From CATQGW01 sp965262235 (GTDB lineage: Bacteria > Chloroflexota > Dehalococcoidia > Bin125), in contig OZ253504.1 of assembly GCA_965262235.1 (NCBI GenBank), forward strand, positions 3,369,608 to 3,433,607: a DNA stretch of 64,000 bases, in the 5' to 3' direction. This document shows, piece by piece, positions 7,864 through 15,714 of the stretch. The notes below the pieces were generated by a model. It was given only the letters and a program-made list of their open reading frames with translations, searched no databases and had not been told where the DNA came from. The translations under genes and the position numbers were made by a program. Within the stretch, counting starts at the first letter, position 1. Each line of letters opens with the position of its first letter.

Positions 7864-7912
7864 CCTCTCTTCCCCTGCCTTGCGGGGGGAGATGCCGAAG
7901 GCAGAGGGGGGT
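7864..7912. repeat. Intergenic GC-rich palindromic repeat (family A)
   Basis: A copy of the recurring unit GCGGGGGGAGATGCC followed by GAAGGCAGAGGGGGG, in which CCTGCCTT/AAGGCAG-type arms can fold. Related copies occur at about 9344, 14151, 14250-14455, 27738, 31208, 42330-42560 and 57189. Confidence 0.7.
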
Positions 7913-8010
7913 CAATCGGTTGGGGAGCGGGGGGGGGCTTGTATGTTCGCGCTGGCTCGGGAGCCGTTGGTGGCTGAGTCGAACCGGGGTGCGGCAGACC
8001 GATTCCCCCC

Positions 8011-8150
8011 TTCATTCTTGCGCCGCCTCCGTCATTCTTGCGCCGCCTCCGTCATTCCTGCGCCGCCTCCGTCATTCCTGCGCCGCCTCCGTCATTCTTG
8101 CGCCGCCTCCGTCATTCCTGCGCCGCCTCCGTCATTCTTGCGCCGCCTCC
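8011..8150. repeat. 20-bp tandem repeat, seven units
   Basis: Seven head-to-tail copies of a 20-bp unit (GTCATTCTTGCGCCGCCTCC, with TTG/CTG alternation) run without spacers into the left end of the first 174-bp element. The GTCATTCCTGCG portion is the element's own terminal sequence, so the array looks like amplification of that end. Spacer-free and short, so not CRISPR. Confidence 0.85.
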
Positions 8151-8324
8151 GTCATTCCTGCGCAGGCAGGAATCCATGCGGTCTGTGGGGGTCAAGGGCA
8201 CTCTCAAAGTTCGACGGCGCCCGATCACCCACGGCGCGCTGGGAGCTGTGGTGGGCCGTCGGGCGGATTGAGGCTCGTCGCACGGTTGGACGGTCGCATG
8301 GATTCCTGCCTCCGCAGGAATGAC
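8151..8324. mobile_element. 174-bp inverted-repeat element, copy 1 (MITE-like)
   Basis: Begins GTCATTCCTGCGCAGGCAGG and ends with the complement (CCTGCCTCCGCAGGAATGAC), giving inverted terminal repeats of about 30 bp including ATCCATGCG/CGCATGGAT. The interior of about 110 bp is non-coding. Two more copies of identical length follow at about 303-bp intervals. No transposase is inside. The terminal repeats are themselves palindromic, as in REP/BIME-like elements. Confidence 0.7.
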
Positions 8325-8454
8325 GGAAGGGGCGGATGTGACGGACAGGGCGGGTGTGACGGAAGGAGGCGAGTGTGAGGTACAGGGCGGGTGTGAAGGA
8401 AGGAGCGGGTGCGGCAGACCGGTGCCCCCTCTCCGTCATTCCTGCGCCGCCTCC

Positions 8455-8628
8455 GTCATTCCTGCGCAGGCAGGAATCCATGCGGTCTGTGGGGGTCAAG
8501 GGCACTCCCAATGTTCGACGGCGTCCGATCACGCGCGGCGCGCTGGGAGCTGTGGTGGGCCGTCGGGCGGATTGAGGCTCGTCGCACGGTTGGGCGGTCG
8601 CATGGATTCCTGCCTGCGCAGGAATGAC
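8455..8628. mobile_element. 174-bp inverted-repeat element, copy 2
   Basis: Same length, ends and interior as the copy at 8151, with a few substitutions. Its right terminal arm is the full complement of the left arm. It is preceded by a single remaining 20-bp tandem unit. Confidence 0.7.
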
Positions 8629-8757
8629 GGAAGGGGCAGGGGTGACGGACAGGGCGGGTGTGACTGAAGGGGCGGGTGTGACGGACAGGGCGGGTGTGAA
8701 GGAAGGAGCGGGCGCGGCAGACCGGTGCCCCCTCTCCGTCATTCCTGCGCCGCCTCC

Positions 8758-8931
8758 GTCATTCCTGCGCAGGCAGGAATCCATGCGGTCTGTGGGGGTC
8801 AAGGGCACTCCCAATGTTCGACGACGCCCGATCACGCGCGGCGCGCTGGGAGCTCTGGTGGGCCGTCGGGCGGATCGAGGCTCGTCGCACGGTTGGGCGG
8901 TCGCATGGATTCCTGCCTGCGCAGGAATGAC
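8758..8931. mobile_element. 174-bp inverted-repeat element, copy 3
   Basis: Same structure as copies 1 and 2. Copies 2 and 3 are more similar to each other than to copy 1 (both carry CCCAATGTTCGAC where copy 1 has CTCAAAGTTCGAC), suggesting a recent 303-bp duplication of element plus spacer. Confidence 0.7.
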
Positions 8932-9040
8932 GGAAGGGGCAGGGGTGACGGACAGGGCGGGTGTGACGGAAGGGGCGGGTGTGACGGACAGGGGCGGGTG
9001 TGAGGGACAGGGCGGGTGTGACGGACAGGGCGGGCGTGAC
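8931..9040. repeat. Degenerate tandem repeat GGCGGGTGTGACGGACAG
   Basis: Repeats of an 18-bp unit, GGCGGGTGTGACGGA(CA/AG)G, occupy the spacers between the 174-bp elements (8325-8410, 8629-8710) and here after copy 3. They end at the transposase remnant. Open frames crossing the whole 7.85-9.05 kb block are low-complexity and not believed to be genes. Confidence 0.65.
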
Positions 9041-9324
9041 CAGCTGCTGCGCAGCGTGCCGGGCGTGGGTGAGCAGCTCTCACTGACGCTGCTGGCCGAG
9101 CTGCCGGAGCTGGGCCGGCTGAACCGTCGTCAGGTCGCCGCCCCTGGTCGGCGTGGCGCCCTTCAACCGCGACAGCGGCAGACGCACGACCTGGGGCGGG
9201 CGCGCCCCGCAAGCCCAAGAGGCTGGCCCTTACCGCCTGCATGTGCAAGCTGCTCGTGATCTTCAACGCGATGCTCAAACACCACACACCCTGGCGCGAT
9301 TTGAGCCCCGACAGCGCCCACTGA
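9041..9324 (+). pseudogene. IS110-family transposase remnant (C-terminal part)
   Basis: The translation in shifting frames gives LLRSVPGVGEQLSLTLLAEL, then LVGVAPFNRDSGR, then WGGRAPQ, and finally KRLALTACMCKLLVIFNAML followed by KHHTPWR and TGA at 9322-9324. This is the typical order of the Transposase_20 domain of IS110/IS1111 elements. At least one +1 frameshift after RRQVAA and an internal deletion are needed, and the N-terminal DEDD catalytic domain is missing, so it is dead. It abuts the repeat array. Confidence 0.8.
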
Positions 9325-9343
9325 GTTGATCCTCAACACAGTT

Positions 9344-9396
9344 GCTCTGTCACTCCGTGACATCTCCCCCCGCTGCGCGGGGGGAGAGGAAGACGG
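9344..9396. repeat. Intergenic palindromic repeat (family A)
   Basis: CTCTGTCACTCCGTGACA (itself containing GTCAC/GTGAC arms) is followed by TCTCCCCCCGC TGC GCGGGGGGAGA, a strong hairpin. This is the inverted orientation of the copy at 14151. Confidence 0.7.
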
Positions 9397-9421
9397 GACA
9401 CGGTGACTCTTCAGCAGCCTG

Positions 9422-10072
9422 CTACGGCGTGCGCTGGCCCCAGGCGTTCCAGTGGACGACCTCGGAGAGCGGGACTCGCGGGGCCGGCTTGAAGTCTTCG
9501 CCGGTGAAGTAGGCCATCGGGAAGAGCACGGTCTGGGTGACATCGTCGGGGATGCCGAGCAGCTCGGCGACGTCGGCCTCGTGGCGTAGGTGAATCGTGG
9601 TCCAGGCCATCCCGATGCCGCGCTCGCGGGCAGCGAGCATGAACGACCAGGCGCCGGGCAGGATCGAGCCGTAGACGCCCGCGTGCGCGGTGGCGGGCAG
9701 CTGCTCGATGCGGCCGTTGATGCAGGCGATCAGCATCGCGGGGCAGCGGTGCATCTCCGCCGCGAGGTACATCGCCGACTTGGTCACCTTCTCGGACTGG
9801 TGGGTGCGGCTGTCGTCCGCGCCGTAGGCGGGCCGCTGCTCGGGCGGGCGGTCGGTCAGGACCTGGAACGACTTGCGGTAGATGTCGGCGACGGCGGAGA
9901 TTTTGTCGGGGTCGGTGATCACGACCCACTGCCACTGTTGGCTATTCGAAGCGGTTGGAGCCTGCAGCGCGACATCGAGGCATTCTTCGATGACGGCGGG
10001 GTCGATCGGGCGCTCGAAGTCGAGGCGCAGGCGCACCGAGCGGGTGGTTCGCAGTACGTGGTCGGCATCCAT
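9422..10072 (-). CDS. Nitroreductase family flavoprotein
   Basis: 216 residues, a standard size for the family. The N-terminal RTTRSVRLRL and APTASNSQQWQWVVITDP (residues about 36-53) form the FMN-binding pattern of nitroreductases, and the C-terminal VLFPMAYFTGEDFKPAPR with WHPL-like spacing also fits. These FMN enzymes use NAD(P)H to reduce nitro groups, quinones or enones. ATG at 10072, just after the stop of the upstream malonyl transacylase gene (10075), so the two are one transcription unit. A longer frame back to 10270 is antisense-like sequence inside the upstream gene and is rejected. Confidence 0.85.
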   Translation of the reverse strand: MDADHVLRTTRSVRLRLDFERPIDPAVIEECLDVALQAPTASNSQQWQWVVITDPDKISAVADIYRKSFQVLTDRPPEQRPAYGADDSRTHQSEKVTKSAMYLAAEMHRCPAMLIACINGRIEQLPATAHAGVYGSILPGAWSFMLAARERGIGMAWTTIHLRHEADVAELLGIPDDVTQTVLFPMAYFTGEDFKPAPRVPLSEVVHWNAWGQRTP

Positions 10073-10074
10073 TG

Positions 10075-11016
10075 TCAGGCTCCATGTGGTCTGTGGGCGG
10101 GGTCGTTGGACGTGTGTTTGGGCACGTGCTGGGCCACGCGGACGATCTGCACGCGGCCGGCGCTGCTGCGACCATACCGCCGCACCAGCCCGGCCATCGC
10201 GTTGCCGGGGCCGAGGGTGAGGTAGCGCTCGACGCCGTGGCGGTCGAGCGTCTCGATCACGCGCAGCCACTCGACGGGACGTGAGTACTGGCCGCGCAGC
10301 TCGGCCCTGAGCTGCTCTGCGGTCTCGATCAGCTGGCCGGCTGCGTTGCCGACCATCGGGGTGAACCGGTCGGCGATCTTAAGTTCGTCGATCCAGCGCT
10401 CGTTGCGACGGTCGGAGGCGGCGAAGTCGTCGGTGTGGAAGGCGCCGGCGACGCGCAGCTCGACGGCTTGCGCCTCGGCCGCCTGCACCTCCCTGAGCGC
10501 CGCCCTCAGCGCCGCCTGCGGACCGCCGAGGACGGTCTGGTCGCTGGCGTTGTGGTTGGCCAGCACGGCGCCGGTGCGAGCGGCGAGCGCCTCGGCCTGC
10601 TCGCGATTCGCGCCGACCAGCGCCATCATGCCGCCCGCGCCGACGGCACAGGCCTGGTCCATCTCACGGCCGCAGGCGTAGGCGAAGCGGAGGCCTCGCT
10701 CGAGCGTGACGGCCCCGCTGAGCACCATCGCGGCGTTGAGGCCGGAGGAGTGGCCGGTGACGAAGTCGACGCGCTCGTCGAGCCGGGCGGCGCGCCATTC
10801 GGCGACGGCCCAGCAGACGAGGTAGGGCTGGAGGCGGGAGGGCCGCCGAAGCTCGATTTCAGCCTCGCGCGATTCGTCGAGGCCGAGCTTCCAGAGGTCA
10901 ACGCCCGCGATCGCTGAGGCGGCGTCGAATACGTCCTGCGCAGCGGCAGGGAGGTCGGCGAGTCCGCCGACGCGCTGCGCGCCCTGACCGGGGCAGATCA
11001 GCGCCGCTGCGGCCAT
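10075..11016 (-). CDS. fabD: Malonyl-CoA:ACP transacylase family protein (FabD-like)
   Basis: 313 residues. The N-terminal LICPGQGAQ and nucleophile elbow GHSSG (Ser90; GHSLG in most FabD) are present, then AFHTDDF in place of the usual AFHSxxM and a late GPGNAM. This is the acyltransferase fold that transfers malonyl from CoA to acyl carrier protein. The altered GHSS and AFHT motifs and the absence of other fab genes nearby leave open that it serves a secondary pathway. The last residues (about 290-313) lack similarity to the core and may be an extension. Confidence 0.8.
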   Translation of the reverse strand: MAAAALICPGQGAQRVGGLADLPAAAQDVFDAASAIAGVDLWKLGLDESREAEIELRRPSRLQPYLVCWAVAEWRAARLDERVDFVTGHSSGLNAAMVLSGAVTLERGLRFAYACGREMDQACAVGAGGMMALVGANREQAEALAARTGAVLANHNASDQTVLGGPQAALRAALREVQAAEAQAVELRVAGAFHTDDFAASDRRNERWIDELKIADRFTPMVGNAAGQLIETAEQLRAELRGQYSRPVEWLRVIETLDRHGVERYLTLGPGNAMAGLVRRYGRSSAGRVQIVRVAQHVPKHTSNDPAHRPHGA

Positions 11017-11047
11017 CGTGGCTCGGGTAACGGCGCTACGGCTCGGA

Positions 11048-11455
11048 TTAGCCCCCGGCCGCCTGCATGAGGTACTGCGGGCCCATGTCGGTCAGCTCGA
11101 TGATGTTGCCGTCGGGGTCCTTGCAGAAGGCGGCCCAGATGTCGTCGATTTCGCGGTGGTTGGGCTCAACCATGACCTCGACGCCGGCCTCGCGCAGGCG
11201 CTCGACCTCACTGTGGAAGTCCTCGCGGGGGATGTAGAGCGCGAAGTGCGGGCCGATGCCCTCGCCAGCGCCGGCGTCGTTCTCGCGCTGCATCAGGTGC
11301 AGCTGCAAGGTGCCGACGACGTACCACTCGCCGGGGAAGCCGAAGTCGGGGCGATTGACGGTCTCCAGGCCCAACTGCTCTCCGTAGAAGTGGCGCGACT
11401 CTTCGACGTTCGACACACAGATCGCGACGTGACTGTATCCGGCTACGGCTGCCAT
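11048..11455 (-). CDS. VOC (glyoxalase/bleomycin resistance/dioxygenase) family protein
   Basis: 135 residues, a single VOC module. The first half starts GYSHVAICVSNVEESRHFY, and the second holds IPREDFHSEVERLREAGVEV and FCKDPDGNIIELTD. Typical metal ligands are visible as His near residue 9, His near 55 and Glu in NIIELTD. Such proteins include glyoxalases, dioxygenases and binding proteins, and the substrate cannot be told. Start at ATG 11455 with a strong GGAGG 7 nt upstream. A longer open frame back to 11971 is antisense to the protease gene and rejected. Confidence 0.85.
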   Translation of the reverse strand: MAAVAGYSHVAICVSNVEESRHFYGEQLGLETVNRPDFGFPGEWYVVGTLQLHLMQRENDAGAGEGIGPHFALYIPREDFHSEVERLREAGVEVMVEPNHREIDDIWAAFCKDPDGNIIELTDMGPQYLMQAAGG

Positions 11456-11598
11456 CTCGAACCTCCTCCGCGCCCGTGCGCGTGCGCTGTTGAATCGGCT
11501 GGCATGGTACAGCTTCTGCACGTGGGCGATCGGCGACTTTACGCGCGATTGGTAGGCTGACCTCGCGGCAGCGAGCGCCGCGAACGTCAGGCGAGCCG

Positions 11599-13197
11599 AT
11601 GTCCGAGGCCCTCCCGCCGCCCCCGCCGTTCGACCCGAGCGGCGCAACGTCGTCCGGCGTCCCGTCCGCGCCGCCGCCAGCCAGCGCGGGCCCGCCGGTA
11701 CCGCCGCCGCCGCCCGCGCCATCGCTTCAGCCGAGCGAGCCAGATGGGCCACAGGTTCCGCATGAGCCACGGGTTTCACGGGGGCCGCGTCGCAGCGTGG
11801 TGGGGCTGTTGATGCTGGTGATGCTGCTCGCGGCCTTTGCGTTGGGCGGGGGCGTGTTACGAATCGTTGATCCGCCGGACGACGGCAGCGCGTTCCTGCG
11901 CAGCACGCGCGGCGGCGTGGCGGTGGCCGCGCCGGCGACGGACGAGCCCAGCCCCCGAGCCACGGCCGCACCCGTCGTCGCGCGCGACTCGCGCTTCGCG
12001 ATCCTCGACGAGGTCTACGACGTGCTCGACCGCGACTTCGTCGAGCCGGAGACGTTCGAATCGACCGACCTGCGGCGCGCGGCGATCAATGGGATCATCG
12101 ACGCGCTCGGGGACCCGCACATGGCGTTCATCGACGCCGAGACCTACCGGCTCTCGTCAGAGGACATCGGCGGCTCGTTCGAGGGGATCGGCTGCACGGT
12201 CAACGACTTTGACGGGGAGATCACGATCGTGACGGTGTTCGCGGGATCGCCGGCGCAGGACGCCGGCGTGCGCAACGGCGACGTGATTCTCGAGGTCGAT
12301 GGCGAATCGATCGATGACTGGAGCCTGCAGGAGGCAGTGCAGCGGATTCGCGGGCCCTCGGGCACGATCGTCGAGCTGCTCGTGCGGCACACCGACCAGA
12401 CCGAGGAGTTGCTGCCGATCACGCGCGACCGGATCGTGGTGCCGAGCGTGCGCTCCCTCCCGATCACCGATCGCGACGGGAACCCGGTGGCAGACATCGG
12501 CTTCATCTGGATTTCGCAGTTCACCGAGGACACGCGGCCGGAGATCGTCAGCCTGCTCGAGGCGGCGCAGACGGCGGGGCTGTCGAAGATCATCATCGAC
12601 CTGCGCAACAACCCGGGCGGCCTGCTGCGGGCGACGGTCGAGACGACGGGCGAGTTCGTTGATCAAGAGATCATCCTGCGCGAGATTCACCGCGACGGGG
12701 AGGAACAGATCTTCCGCGACGAGCCTGGCGGTGAGGGTCTCGAGATGGAGATCGTGATCCTGCTCAACGGGGCGTCGGCATCTGGCTCGGAAGTGATGGC
12801 GGCTGCGCTGCGCGACCACGGACGAGCGGTGCTGATCGGCCAGGTGACATCGGGTAAGGGCACGGTCAACGTGCCGCGGCGGCTCTCGGATGGCAGCGTG
12901 CTTTATGTCAGCACCGCGCGCTGGATCTCGCCGGACGGCACGCTGATCGAGGGGATCGGCGTGATTCCCGACATCGAGGTTGCGCAGCCGGACACCGGCT
13001 TCGAGGCGGGCATCGACGTGCAGTTGATGACGGCGATCGATTATCTGCGCGGCGAGTGGCAGCCAGGGGGCGCAACCAGCGATGATGAGTCGGATGGGGA
13101 GTCCGACGAACCGGCCGAGGATGGGGAGTCCGACGCCACGCCGGATGCCGACAGCCCCGAGGCGAACACACCTGAGGATCAGCAATCAGAGGAATGA
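11599..13197 (+). CDS. C-terminal processing peptidase, S41 family (CtpA-like)
   Basis: 532 residues. The N-terminus is a proline-rich cytoplasmic tail (about 1-60), then one membrane helix (about 65-90). A CtpA-type helical region follows, then a PDZ domain (GSFEGIGCTVNDF through NGDVILEVDGESI) and the S41 catalytic domain. The catalytic Ser lies in NGASASGSE and the general-base Lys in TSGKGTV; IDLRNNPGG is the conserved core. It would cleave C-terminal tails of extracytoplasmic proteins. The last 60 residues are acidic, Asp/Glu/Ser-rich and probably disordered. The rhodanese gene follows after 12 bp. Confidence 0.93.
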   Translation: MSEALPPPPPFDPSGATSSGVPSAPPPASAGPPVPPPPPAPSLQPSEPDGPQVPHEPRVSRGPRRSVVGLLMLVMLLAAFALGGGVLRIVDPPDDGSAFLRSTRGGVAVAAPATDEPSPRATAAPVVARDSRFAILDEVYDVLDRDFVEPETFESTDLRRAAINGIIDALGDPHMAFIDAETYRLSSEDIGGSFEGIGCTVNDFDGEITIVTVFAGSPAQDAGVRNGDVILEVDGESIDDWSLQEAVQRIRGPSGTIVELLVRHTDQTEELLPITRDRIVVPSVRSLPITDRDGNPVADIGFIWISQFTEDTRPEIVSLLEAAQTAGLSKIIIDLRNNPGGLLRATVETTGEFVDQEIILREIHRDGEEQIFRDEPGGEGLEMEIVILLNGASASGSEVMAAALRDHGRAVLIGQVTSGKGTVNVPRRLSDGSVLYVSTARWISPDGTLIEGIGVIPDIEVAQPDTGFEAGIDVQLMTAIDYLRGEWQPGGATSDDESDGESDEPAEDGESDATPDADSPEANTPEDQQSEE

Positions 13198-13209
13198 GCA
13201 GGAACTGAA

Positions 13210-14055
13210 ATGACAACTGGCGACGGCTGGGCCCGACCTGAGCTGCTGTGCGACACCGACTGGCTCGCGGAGCACATTGACGACGATGACGTGGTGGTGC
13301 TGGACTGCGATGTGCTGCCCTCGTATCAGCGGCTGCACATCCCCGGATCGATCTGGTCGCTCTCGCGCTACTGGAAGACCGACCCGAAGGACGATTCGCA
13401 GATCTACGGGATGGACGACCCGGCGCAGTTTGCGGCGCTGCTCTCCGGGATGGGGATCACGCCCGACACGCAGGTGGTCGCCTACGACGCGTCGGGCTGC
13501 CTCTACGCGGCGCGGGTGTGGTGGACGTTTGAGCGGTTCGGACACACCAACTTCAGGATTCTCGATGGCGGCCTGGACAAGTGGTACGCGGAGGGCCGGC
13601 CGCTGGCCAACGACAACCCGCGAGCGGTGCGCAGCGAGTACCCGGCGCCGGCGGCGGCGCGCAGCGACTCGGTCTGCAGGCTCGACGACATCCCCGCGCT
13701 GATCGAGGACGAGAACCACGTCTTCTGGGACGTGCGCTCGGACGGCGAATGGACGGGCGCGAACAAGCGCGGCACGCAGCGCGGCGGGCGCATCCCGGGG
13801 GCGGTGCATCTGGAGTGGCTGCACACGCTGGAGTCGCCGGTGCGGACGCTGAAGTCGCCCGCGGTGCTGCGCGAGATGCTCGGCGAGCTGGGGATCACGC
13901 CGGACAAGCGCGTGACGACGTATTGACAGGGCGGCATCCGTGCGGCGCACGGATACTTCCTGCTGCGACTGCTCGGCTGGGACCACGCGGCGAACTATGA
14001 CGCCTCGTGGCACGAGTACGGCAACGCGCTCGAGCACCCGATGGAGACCGAGTAG
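13210..14055 (+). CDS. Rhodanese-like sulfurtransferase with selenocysteine in the active-site loop (TGA read through)
   Basis: 281 residues when the in-frame TGA at 13924-13926 is read as selenocysteine. There are two rhodanese domains: the first (about 10-120) has VVVLDCDVLPSY and VVAYDASGCLYAARVWW, and the second (about 150-280) has VFWDVRSDGEW and RIPGAVHLEW. It then ends RVTTY-U239-QGGIRAAHGYFLLRLLG ... HPMETE with TAG at 14053. U239 sits exactly where catalytic Cys begins the CxxGxR loop of active rhodaneses. Length and domain order match thiosulfate/3-mercaptopyruvate sulfurtransferases (about 280 residues). Without readthrough the enzyme would end just before its active site. Start ATG has AGGAA upstream and follows the CtpA gene closely, suggesting cotranscription. 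Confidence 0.88.
13936..13954 (+). promoter_or_regulatory. Candidate SECIS stem-loop in the rhodanese gene
   Basis: Perfect inverted repeat ATCCGTGC (13936-13943) and GCACGGAT (13947-13954) starting 9 nt after the TGA. With 7 bp paired, the loop is CGGCG, about 17 nt from the TGA and containing GG. Position, stem and the G-containing apical loop match known bacterial SECIS rules. This is the best of the three candidates. Confidence 0.65.
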
Positions 14056-14556
14056 GCGGGGCGCTCGGATCGACCCGGTGCGCGCCTGAGTCGATGGGCT
14101 GGGCCGCCGAGGCGAGCGGCGTTCGGAATCCTCTGAACAAGTCGGATCCCCTCTCCCCCCGCTTCGCGGGGGGAGATGTCACGGAGTGACAGAGGGGGGC
14201 AGCCCCAGTTGGCCAGATACAGCCACGCCGGTGAGTCGGGACCGCAGCCCCCCTCTGCTCCCTGCCTGTGCGGGGGCAGGCTGCGGCATCTCCCCCTCAG
14301 AGACCTGCGCGTAAGTCCCACTGCTCCGACCTTCCCTGCCGATGGCGGTGTCACGAAGTGAAGGTGGGGAGCTTCCGTTATCTGGTGAGGGCGCGCCCGG
14401 AGCCCCCCTCTGCCTGTGGCATCTCCCCCCGCGGAGCGGGGGGAGAGGGGAAATGGAGATTACGCGCAGGTCTCCTCGGGCGGCGACATTGTGACAGGGA
14501 TCGGATGCCCCTGACGAGATTGAGCGGTCAGGGGATCCGGCTTGCTCAGAGCTTTG
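14056..14556. repeat. Gene-free stretch filled with palindromic repeats (family A)
   Basis: At least three units are present. One at about 14131-14200 starts AATCCTCTGAACAAGTCGGA, followed by CTCCCCCCGC/GCGGGGGGAG and TGTCACGGAGTGACAG. A second, partial, lies at about 14248-14300 (CCCCCCTCTG...CATCTCCCCCTCAG). A third lies at about 14402-14455 (CCCCCCTCTGCCTGTGGCAT, then CTCCCCCCGCGGAGCGGGGGGAG). No credible coding sequence is seen. It separates the rhodanese gene from convergent lipoprotein genes and may serve as a bidirectional transcription end. Confidence 0.75.
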
Positions 14557-15714
14557 CTAGCTGCGCTCGAGCGCGGCAACGAGCGCGGCTTCGATTTCTT
14601 CGATTGGGGCGAAGGCTTCGAAGCGGGCGACCACCTGGCCGTCACCGTTGACGATGAACGTCCATTCGTCGGTGTGGAGCCCCCACTCTTCGAGCAAGGG
14701 GGTCCGCTGGGGCGGCTCGCCGCGGCGCACGTTGAGCGGGTTTTCGTAGAGATCGACGTGGATGTAGCGAACGCCGGCGGGATACAGCAGGCGCAGCTCG
14801 CTGAGCACTTCGACCTGCGGGCCGCAGAACGCGTTGGTGCAGAAGCCGGGGCTGGCGAAGACGACGACGAACGGTTCGCCGTTCTCAAGCGCCTCGGCGA
14901 TCGTGAGTTCGTAGAGCATCGCGTCGGGCTCGGCGGCGGTCGAGAGCTCCTCGGCGCCGGCGACATCGCGCAGGGTGCGGTTGATCGATGCCGGCGGCTG
15001 CTCGCCGACGGAGGGCGCGAGCGTGTTCTCGCGCACGGTGATCGCGATTGGGATGTCGATGAAGCCATCGAGGCTCGGGGTGCGGATGTTGATCACCCAG
15101 TCGCCGGCCTGGCCGAACGTCAGCTGCGCGACATGGAAGCCGCGGATGCCGTCGGGGAAGAGCGTGTAGGCGGCGAGCGCATCGCTGGCCGACTCAGGGC
15201 CGGTGGCGACGGGCCAGTAGCTGAGCGCCAACGCGGGGAACTCGACGAGGCCGTCGTCGCTCTCCACCACGACGCTGACGCGGTTTTGACCAAGGCCGAG
15301 GTCGGGCGTTCCAAGTGAGACGGAGAACCCCTCGGGGCTGAGGTAGACGGGGTAGCCGCCGTCGGTCAGCAGCGCCAGGCGCGGGCTGAGCTCGTCCACG
15401 GGGACGGGCTGCAGCGCGTTGACCGTGGAGACTGTCGCGTCGCCGGACTGCTCGGCGGCGGTCTGCGACTGGTCGGCCTGCGAGTCGTGCTGTTGGGCGG
15501 CCTGCTGCGCGGCGGGCTGGTCAGCGTCAGCCGCTTCGGCTGGGGTTTGCTGCTGTGCCTGGTCCTGGGACTGTTGGGCCTCCGGCGCGGCGGGAGCGGA
15601 GGAGGCCGCTTGTTGCGGATCATCGCCGCCGCTGCCGCAGGCGGCGAGCAGCAGGCCCACGACGAGCGCGCCACCGATCAGCGCGCCACCAATCGGGAAT
15701 CGCAGAGACATCAT
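14557..15714 (-). CDS. Lipoprotein with C-terminal thioredoxin-like domain
   Basis: 385 residues. The signal peptide ends in the lipobox LLAACG (Cys about residue 26). A Q/A/D-rich tether spans about 30-90, then a beta-rich domain (about 100-235). The C-terminal thioredoxin-like domain contains FVVVFASPGFCTNAFCGPQ, a C-x4-C redox-type pair near residues 292-297, then YIHVDLYENP and an IVNGDGQVVARFEA strand. It is probably an extracytoplasmic thiol oxidoreductase or metallochaperone-like protein. Its ATG overlaps the stop of the upstream thioredoxin-like lipoprotein gene by 4 bp (ATGA), so the pair is cotranslated. Confidence 0.75.
   Translation of the reverse strand: MMSLRFPIGGALIGGALVVGLLLAACGSGGDDPQQAASSAPAAPEAQQSQDQAQQQTPAEAADADQPAAQQAAQQHDSQADQSQTAAEQSGDATVSTVNALQPVPVDELSPRLALLTDGGYPVYLSPEGFSVSLGTPDLGLGQNRVSVVVESDDGLVEFPALALSYWPVATGPESASDALAAYTLFPDGIRGFHVAQLTFGQAGDWVINIRTPSLDGFIDIPIAITVRENTLAPSVGEQPPASINRTLRDVAGAEELSTAAEPDAMLYELTIAEALENGEPFVVVFASPGFCTNAFCGPQVEVLSELRLLYPAGVRYIHVDLYENPLNVRRGEPPQRTPLLEEWGLHTDEWTFIVNGDGQVVARFEAFAPIEEIEAALVAALERS

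Noticed and set aside
8011..8150. Possible CRISPR array
   Set aside because: Units are 20 bp, head to tail and spacer-free, derived from the end of the adjacent inverted-repeat element, and no cas genes are present.
7854..9259. Several overlapping open frames through the repeat block
   Set aside because: They translate the tandem units into low-complexity repeats (for example RRLRHSCAASVI) in many frames and on both strands, with no start signals.
10073..10270. N-terminal extension of the nitroreductase
   Set aside because: The extra 66 codons overlap the C-terminus of the upstream transacylase gene and have shadow-like Arg/Pro-rich composition. The ATG at 10072 directly precedes the conserved RTTRSVR start.
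11456..11971. N-terminal extension of the VOC protein
   Set aside because: It is antisense to the CtpA gene. A strong GGAGG marks the ATG at 11455.
13924..13926. TGA in the rhodanese taken as a nonsense mutation or sequencing error
   Set aside because: The site is precisely the catalytic residue, the downstream frame is intact to the family's normal length, a hairpin follows, and two other genes show the same arrangement.
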